Notes under the pieces: generated by a model | Told to the model about the DNA's origin: nothing | The model's input: only the letters and a program-made list of their open reading frames with translations | Databases searched by the model: none | Source: JBEKHT01 sp049511715 | GTDB taxonomy: Bacteria > Chloroflexota > Anaerolineae > Anaerolineales > RBG-16-64-43 | Assembly: GCA_049511715.1 (NCBI GenBank) | Contig: JBEKXU010000040.1 | Coordinates: 1-27,587 of the forward strand | DNA: 27,587 nt | Direction of reading: 5' to 3' | Made by a program: the position numbers and the translations under genes | Shown: piece after piece, positions 23,718-27,587 of the stretch | How the letters are laid out: each line of letters begins with the position of its first letter | How positions within the stretch are numbered: the stretch's first letter is position 1

Positions 23718-24919
23718 GGCTTGCGTTCCAGAGAGGAGCCTGAGCTGGGCGGGAGGGGGTCACCCGCAGGAGCGGGGAATCTCGACAGGGGACCGGCCAG
23801 ATCGTCATCGGCAGTTGGCCAGGGTGGAAGGTCAAACATCTTGGCATAGAGGTAGCCGCCGATTTTGCGCAACGTTGCCAGAATGGGCGCGGCCAAGAGC
23901 AAACCGGGAATGCCCCACAGGCTCGCCCCCAGCAACGCGCCGACCATCAGTAGCACCGGATGGAGCCGCAAGTTACGGGCGACAATGTGTGGAGCGAGAA
24001 CATAGGCTTCGATCTGTTCCAGGATGATGGCCGCCACCCCGATGACGGCTCCGTAGGCCAGGGGCGCGAGCCCGAGCCAGTTGGCGGGCTGGAAAACCCC
24101 GATCAGGACCGCCGTCAGGCCATTGGCCAAGGGCCCCAGGATGGGGACAAATTCCGCCAGTCCGGCGGCCACGGCAATCACGATCGAATACCGCAGCCCC
24201 AAGGCCGACATCACAATGGCATAGGCGGCGGCCATGGTGAGCGAAATGATGGCCTGCCCGCGCAAGAACGCGTTCCACAAAGGGCCCAGGTCGTGAAACA
24301 CCCGGTCCGCATCTTTGCGGTAGGCCGGTGGAACCAGCCTCAGGACGTAGGTCTCCACCTGGTACAGATCGCTCACGAGGTAGAAGGACACGGCCAGAGT
24401 GAATCCGGTCAAGAGAATAATCTGGATCAGGGAGGAGGCGGCCATCGTCAAGAGCCTGGCCATCTGCGTGACCAGATCCCGGGCACTGGACACCAATTCG
24501 TTTTGGACCGCACCCAGGTTGAGAACGGCAAGACTCACGCGAAAGGGGCCGATCGCCACCGCCGTGGCGCTGGTCGCGCTCATCCATCCCGGCAGATGGC
24601 TCAGGAAGACCTCGATCCCCAAGAGAAATCCAACCATCTCTTGCTGGATGAGAAAACCCGCGCCCCCCAGCAACCCCAAAAAGAGCAGGATCAGGACCAA
24701 GAACAGCAAGCCGGCATCTACCTCTCGCGGTAGATGCAGGTGCTCAACCATCCACTGCACGAGCGGGTTCAGCAGGTAGGCCAAGATCAGGGCCATGACC
24801 AGCGGACTGACCAGTACGGAGATCCGCGACAGGATGAAGACGGCCAGCAGCAACGCCACCAGCGCCACGAACAGCTTGGTCGTGGTACTCCAACGTGGCG
24901 AAGTGTTCAAGAGACTCAT
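23714..24919 (-). CDS. AI-2E-family (PerM-type) membrane transporter
   Basis: A 401-aa polytopic inner-membrane protein. Hydrophobic helices begin at about residues 15-31, 34-54 and 68-90. A soluble stretch follows, then further helices from about 160, including the family region FVPILGPLANGLTAVLIGV and LLMVGALLGASLWGIPGLLLAAPI near the C-terminus. The last 35 residues are hydrophilic and proline-rich. The family includes E. coli TqsA (AI-2 export) and Na+/H+ antiporters, so quorum-signal export should not be assumed. It lies 67 nt downstream of pnp and overlaps the GNAT gene start. Confidence 0.93.
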   Translation of the reverse strand: MSLLNTSPRWSTTTKLFVALVALLLAVFILSRISVLVSPLVMALILAYLLNPLVQWMVEHLHLPREVDAGLLFLVLILLFLGLLGGAGFLIQQEMVGFLLGIEVFLSHLPGWMSATSATAVAIGPFRVSLAVLNLGAVQNELVSSARDLVTQMARLLTMAASSLIQIILLTGFTLAVSFYLVSDLYQVETYVLRLVPPAYRKDADRVFHDLGPLWNAFLRGQAIISLTMAAAYAIVMSALGLRYSIVIAVAAGLAEFVPILGPLANGLTAVLIGVFQPANWLGLAPLAYGAVIGVAAIILEQIEAYVLAPHIVARNLRLHPVLLMVGALLGASLWGIPGLLLAAPILATLRKIGGYLYAKMFDLPPWPTADDDLAGPLSRFPAPAGDPLPPSSGSSLERKP

Positions 24920-24965
24920 CCCACTTCCGTCCGGGGAGGATCAGACTCCAGGGCCGGCCGGACCG

Positions 24966-24981
24966 CCGCGCAGCGGCGCGG
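24966..24981 (-). other. hairpin after pnp
   Basis: On the minus strand CCGCGC-CGCT-GCGCGG forms a perfect 6-bp stem with a tetraloop, starting five nucleotides after the pnp stop. No T-tract follows, so it is unlikely to be a strong intrinsic terminator. It could stabilise or cap the pnp portion of a longer transcript. Confidence 0.4.
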
Positions 24982-24986
24982 AAAGC

Positions 24987-27209
24987 TCAGTGCCTGCGTC
25001 GCGGCTCCTCCGAGCTTCGTCCCCCGGGGCCGGGGCGAGAGGGACGGGAACTTCCGTGCGGCCGACCGCGGCCGGAACCAGCTCCGGGTCGGCGATCGCG
25101 ACTGGCGGCTTCTTCCGGCGTCCAGCCCTCCAGCACGGCTTGCCGGGAAAGGCGGACCTTGCCGTCCGGATCGATGGCGGTCACCATCACCGTGATCTCG
25201 TCCCCCATCTTGAAAACATCCTCGACATGTTCGACCCGTGAACTGTCCAGTTGGGAGATATGCACCAACCCGTCCAGATTGGGGAGGATCTCAACGAAAG
25301 CCCCGAAGTCCGTGATGCGCACGACTTTGCCCGTGTAGATTCGCCCTACGACCGGCACCTCGGTGAGCGCCTCGATCTGCATCCGAGCTTTTTCCGCTTT
25401 CGGCCCCTCCGTGGCGGCGATGAACACCCGGCCGTCGTCCTCCACATCGATTTTCACCCCCGTTTCCTCCTGGATCTTGCGTATCACCTTGCCTCCAGGG
25501 CCGATGACCGCGCCGATCTTCTCCGGGTCAATCTTCAAAATAGTGATGCGGGGGGCGTGGGGTTTGAGATCCGGGCGCGGCCCCGGGAGGCATTCCTTGA
25601 TTTTCTCCAGGATCCGGAGACGCGCGTCGCGCGCCTGGGTCAGGGCCTCGGCCATGATGGCAGGTGTCAGCCCTTTGATCTTGATGTCCATTTGCAGCGC
25701 TGTGAGGCCGCGATCGGTTCCGGCCACTTTGAAATCCATATCCCCGAGGTGGTCCTCCACGCCTTGAATATCGGTCAGAATGGCGTGGCGCTCGCCCTCC
25801 TTGATGAGGCCCATGGCAACGCCCGCCACGGGCCCTCGGATCGGAACCCCTGCATCCATCAGGGCCAGGGTCGAGCCGCAAACCGAGGCCATGGAGGTGG
25901 AACCGTTGGAGGACAAAACCTCAGAGACCAAACGCAAGGTGTAGGGGAACTCCTCTTCGCCGGGAAGCACAGGGACTAGGGCGCGCTCGGCGAGAGCCCC
26001 GTGGCCAATCTCGCGCCGTGAGGATCCGCGCAGGGGACGCACCTCGCCCGTCGAAAAGGGCGGGAAGTTGTAGTGATGCATATAGCGCTTGTGGTCAATT
26101 GGGGTCAGCCCATCAAGCTCTTGCGCCTCACGCGGCGTTCCCAGAGTGGCCAGGGTGAGCACCTGGGTTTCCCCTCGAGTAAACAGCCCCGATCCATGAG
26201 CCCGCGGGCTCAGCCCCACCTCGCAGGAGATGGGTCGGATATCCTTAGGCCCTCGTCCGTCCGGCCGAACCCGGCTCTCAAGGATACGGCTGCGAACCTC
26301 GTCGCGGTAAACATCCTGAAAGGCCTCCCGCACGTCCTCCTCGGCCATCTCGGCATCATCGGCGAATCCCGCGAGCACCTCCCCCTCAATGGCATCGAGC
26401 ACCGCCTGGCGCTCGGCCTTGTCCAGCTCATCTCGCAGAGCCTTGGCCAATCGCTCTCGCGCCTTCTCGGAAACCGCCGAGCGCAGTGCGTCCGAGATCG
26501 CAAAGCGGTGGTATTCGGCCTTGGGTTTGCCCAGCTGGGCCGCCATCTGGCTCTGGATCTCGATCAGGGGTTGCATCGACCGGTGCGCCAGTTCCAGAGC
26601 CTCGACCATCAGCTCCTCCGGCACCTCATCCGCCCCGGCTTCCACCATCAGCAGGGCATCCTGGGTCCCGGCGACCCTCAGGTCCAACTCCGATTTTTCC
26701 AGCTCGGCATAGGTCGGGTTGATTGCCCAGCGCCCTTCAACACGCCCAATGCGGATGGCGCCGACCGGCCCGGCCCAGGGAACATCCGAAATAGACAGAG
26801 CGGCTGAGGCGGCGATGATCCCGAGCATATCCAGCGGGTTCTCGCCGTCAGCAGAAAGCGAGTAGAGGATCACCTGCACATCGTTCCGCAGATCTTTGGG
26901 GAAAAGCGGGCGCAGAGGCCGATCCGTGAGACGGGCAATGAGGATCGCGGCCTCCGAGGGGCGGCCCTCCCGACGGAAAAAAGATCCGGGGATCCGGCCA
27001 CCGGCATACAGTCGTTCCTCGTAGTCGACGCTCAGGGGAAAGAAATCAATCCCCTCGCGGGGCACGTTGCTCATGGTGGCCGCGGCAAACATCATCGTAT
27101 CGCCCAGCCGGGCGGTTACCGCACCTCCCGCCAGTCCGGCAAGTTTTCCCGTCTCCAACGTCAAGGTCTTGCCTCCCACAGAGGCTTGAAAAGTGTGCAG
27201 ATCCGACAT
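24987..27209 (-). CDS. pnp: polyribonucleotide nucleotidyltransferase (PNPase)
   Basis: A 740-aa PNPase, a phosphorolytic 3'-5' exoribonuclease that acts as a trimer in mRNA decay. The ATG at 27209 follows GGAGGAAAC and gives MSDLHTFQASVGGKTL. Two RNase PH domains flank an alpha-helical region; YAGGRIPGSFFRREGRPSE and the second-domain MDFKVAGTDRG and MDIKIKGL segments are intact. The KH domain (about 555-619) carries GPGGKVIRKI, and the S1 domain (about 620-690) carries GKVVRITDFGAFVEI. The last 45 residues are a low-complexity Arg/Gly/Pro/Ser tail. The usual upstream neighbour rpsO (ribosomal protein S15) is absent; a divergent mobile-element-like ORF is there instead. Confidence 0.99.
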   Translation of the reverse strand: MSDLHTFQASVGGKTLTLETGKLAGLAGGAVTARLGDTMMFAAATMSNVPREGIDFFPLSVDYEERLYAGGRIPGSFFRREGRPSEAAILIARLTDRPLRPLFPKDLRNDVQVILYSLSADGENPLDMLGIIAASAALSISDVPWAGPVGAIRIGRVEGRWAINPTYAELEKSELDLRVAGTQDALLMVEAGADEVPEELMVEALELAHRSMQPLIEIQSQMAAQLGKPKAEYHRFAISDALRSAVSEKARERLAKALRDELDKAERQAVLDAIEGEVLAGFADDAEMAEEDVREAFQDVYRDEVRSRILESRVRPDGRGPKDIRPISCEVGLSPRAHGSGLFTRGETQVLTLATLGTPREAQELDGLTPIDHKRYMHHYNFPPFSTGEVRPLRGSSRREIGHGALAERALVPVLPGEEEFPYTLRLVSEVLSSNGSTSMASVCGSTLALMDAGVPIRGPVAGVAMGLIKEGERHAILTDIQGVEDHLGDMDFKVAGTDRGLTALQMDIKIKGLTPAIMAEALTQARDARLRILEKIKECLPGPRPDLKPHAPRITILKIDPEKIGAVIGPGGKVIRKIQEETGVKIDVEDDGRVFIAATEGPKAEKARMQIEALTEVPVVGRIYTGKVVRITDFGAFVEILPNLDGLVHISQLDSSRVEHVEDVFKMGDEITVMVTAIDPDGKVRLSRQAVLEGWTPEEAASRDRRPGAGSGRGRPHGSSRPSRPGPGGRSSEEPRRRH

Positions 27210-27254
27210 GTTTCCTCCAGGAGCGCCCGCCCCGGTCAGGGACTGGAAGCCGCT

Positions 27255-27277
27255 CGCCAGCCTTCTTCCAACTGGCG
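27255..27277 (-). other. stem-loop in the pnp leader
   Basis: CGCCAG pairs with CTGGCG across an 11-nt loop, about 45 nt upstream of the pnp start. In E. coli the pnp leader holds an RNase III-cleaved stem used for autoregulation; this stem is shorter and a similar role is only a guess. Confidence 0.3.
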
Positions 27278-27352
27278 CTCGATCTCCAATTCCCAACCCC
27301 GCGAGCACCCGCTACAGAATGCCCCCGAGTACGACATCCGTTTGTTTTCAAG

Positions 27353-27381
27353 ATTGTAGACGACTCATCTTCAATCTGCAA
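27353..27381 (-). promoter_or_regulatory. pnp: sigma70-type promoter of pnp
   Basis: On the minus strand: TTGCAG (27381-27376), a 17-nt spacer, then TACAAT (27358-27353). Transcription would begin near 27346, giving a leader of about 135 nt. The -35 hexamer is identical to that of the tRNA cluster promoter in this window. Confidence 0.65.
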
Positions 27382-27411
27382 GGCTCGCAACCCGAGATTC
27401 GGGGAGGCCGC

Positions 27412-27441
27412 TTGTCTTGGCCCCCCGCGGAAAGGTACAAT
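27412..27441 (+). promoter_or_regulatory. possible sigma70-type promoter facing the transposase-like ORF
   Basis: TTGTCT (27412-27417), an 18-nt spacer and TACAAT (27436-27441) on the plus strand. It would start transcription near 27448, upstream of both arms of the inverted repeat and about 90 nt before the ATG at 27539. It is divergent to the pnp promoter, about 30 bp away. Confidence 0.45.
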
Positions 27442-27495
27442 TCTTGCGGCTCACACCGACGCGTTCCTAGAAGTCCGGCCGAAAAGTGAATCGAC

Positions 27496-27541
27496 CATCA
27501 AGCCCAGGTGTTGATCCATGAGGAAGCAGGAGGGCTTGATG
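27496..27541 (+). repeat. 10-bp perfect inverted repeat overlapping a Shine-Dalgarno and start codon
   Basis: CATCAAGCCC (27496-27505) is the exact reverse complement of GGGCTTGATG (27532-27541), with a 26-nt loop. The right arm contains the end of the AGGAGGG ribosome-binding site (27528-27534) and the whole ATG at 27539-27541. In RNA the hairpin would hide the translation start of the ORF that follows. Confidence 0.65.
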
Positions 27542-27587
27542 CTTGGGAAGCGATCGCCTCAGCGTGGGATGTTCGAAGCGGACCATG
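27539..27587 (+). CDS. possible IS1182-like transposase, N-terminus only (runs off the window)
   Basis: The first 16 codons of an open frame, MLGKRSPQRGMFEADH, cut by the window end. The ATG at 27539 has AGGAGGG four nucleotides upstream, better than the in-frame ATG at 27518. A start of the form MLGxRxPQRxxFxAD followed by an aromatic-rich stretch is how I remember many IS1182-family DDE transposases beginning, but only 16 residues are visible, so the assignment is tentative. The hairpin over the start codon and the position outward from pnp are in keeping with an insertion sequence. No terminal inverted repeat or target duplication could be confirmed. Confidence 0.45.
   Translation, partial: MLGKRSPQRGMFEADH

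Noticed and set aside
23714..24919. Autoinducer-2 quorum-sensing exporter
   Set aside because: The family name comes from one E. coli member; other members are ion antiporters. No luxS or AI-2 signalling gene is in the window, so quorum sensing was not claimed.
27046..27390. Minus-strand 114-codon frame across the pnp start and leader
   Set aside because: It begins upstream of the predicted pnp transcription start and overlaps the pnp N-terminus in another frame, without family resemblance.

Overview
This window comes from a high-GC bacterial chromosome and is almost entirely protein-coding. Genes are tightly packed, and many neighbours share ATGA or GTGA stop/start overlaps. The organism cannot be named from the sequence. 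It uses the GatCAB amidotransferase route, does not encode CCA on its tRNAs, and carries split (multi-gene) propionyl-CoA carboxylase and methylmalonyl-CoA mutase. These traits fit an aerobic or facultative heterotroph from a phylum such as Chloroflexota, Acidobacteriota or a related uncultivated lineage; that placement is inference.

Layout. (1) 1-269, minus strand: a tRNA cluster, Thr(TGT)-Tyr(GTA)-probable Thr(GGT, cut by the window edge), with a promoter at 298-326. (2) 491-4876, plus strand: a HIT-family hydrolase, a thiolase, a 3-hydroxyacyl-CoA dehydrogenase and a cholesterol-oxidase-like GMC flavoprotein, closed by an intrinsic terminator at 4904-4933. (3) 8916-4995, minus strand: gatC-gatA-gatB plus a translationally coupled GNAT acetyltransferase, with a good promoter at 8943-8972. 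(4) 9041-19105, plus strand: an acyl-CoA dehydrogenase, an MDR oxidoreductase, then a propionyl-CoA to succinyl-CoA block: carboxylase beta subunit, alpha/beta hydrolase, biotin carboxylase, biotin carrier protein, CYTH protein, methylmalonyl-CoA mutase catalytic subunit and methylmalonyl-CoA epimerase. (5) 27209-19107, minus strand: pnp, an AI-2E-family membrane protein, a GNAT protein, a small hypothetical protein, a THUMP-like-domain methyltransferase, a phosphoribosyltransferase, an SDR oxidoreductase and an enoyl-CoA hydratase. (6) 27412-27587, plus strand: a promoter, a perfect inverted repeat and the first codons of a possible transposase running off the window.

How the genes fit together. 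Acyl-CoA dehydrogenase, enoyl-CoA hydratase, 3-hydroxyacyl-CoA dehydrogenase and thiolase make a full set of beta-oxidation activities, although spread over three transcription units. Carboxylase, epimerase and mutase would take the propionyl-CoA from odd-chain, branched-chain or isoprenoid/sterol substrates to succinyl-CoA. The cobalamin-binding half of the mutase, its GTPase chaperone and an acyl-CoA synthetase are not in the window. Residues that set substrate choice support the assignment: Asp409 in the carboxylase beta subunit, and Tyr83 and Arg201 in the mutase.

Most of the window is recognisable core metabolism. The parts that deserve a second look are the CYTH protein and alpha/beta hydrolase locked into the propionate operon by overlapping reading frames, the ferredoxin-like cysteine motif in the GMC enzyme, the small ORF coupled to the THUMP-like methyltransferase, and the inverted repeat that would cover the ribosome-binding site of the possible transposase. 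I see no CRISPR array, toxin-antitoxin pair or phage module.
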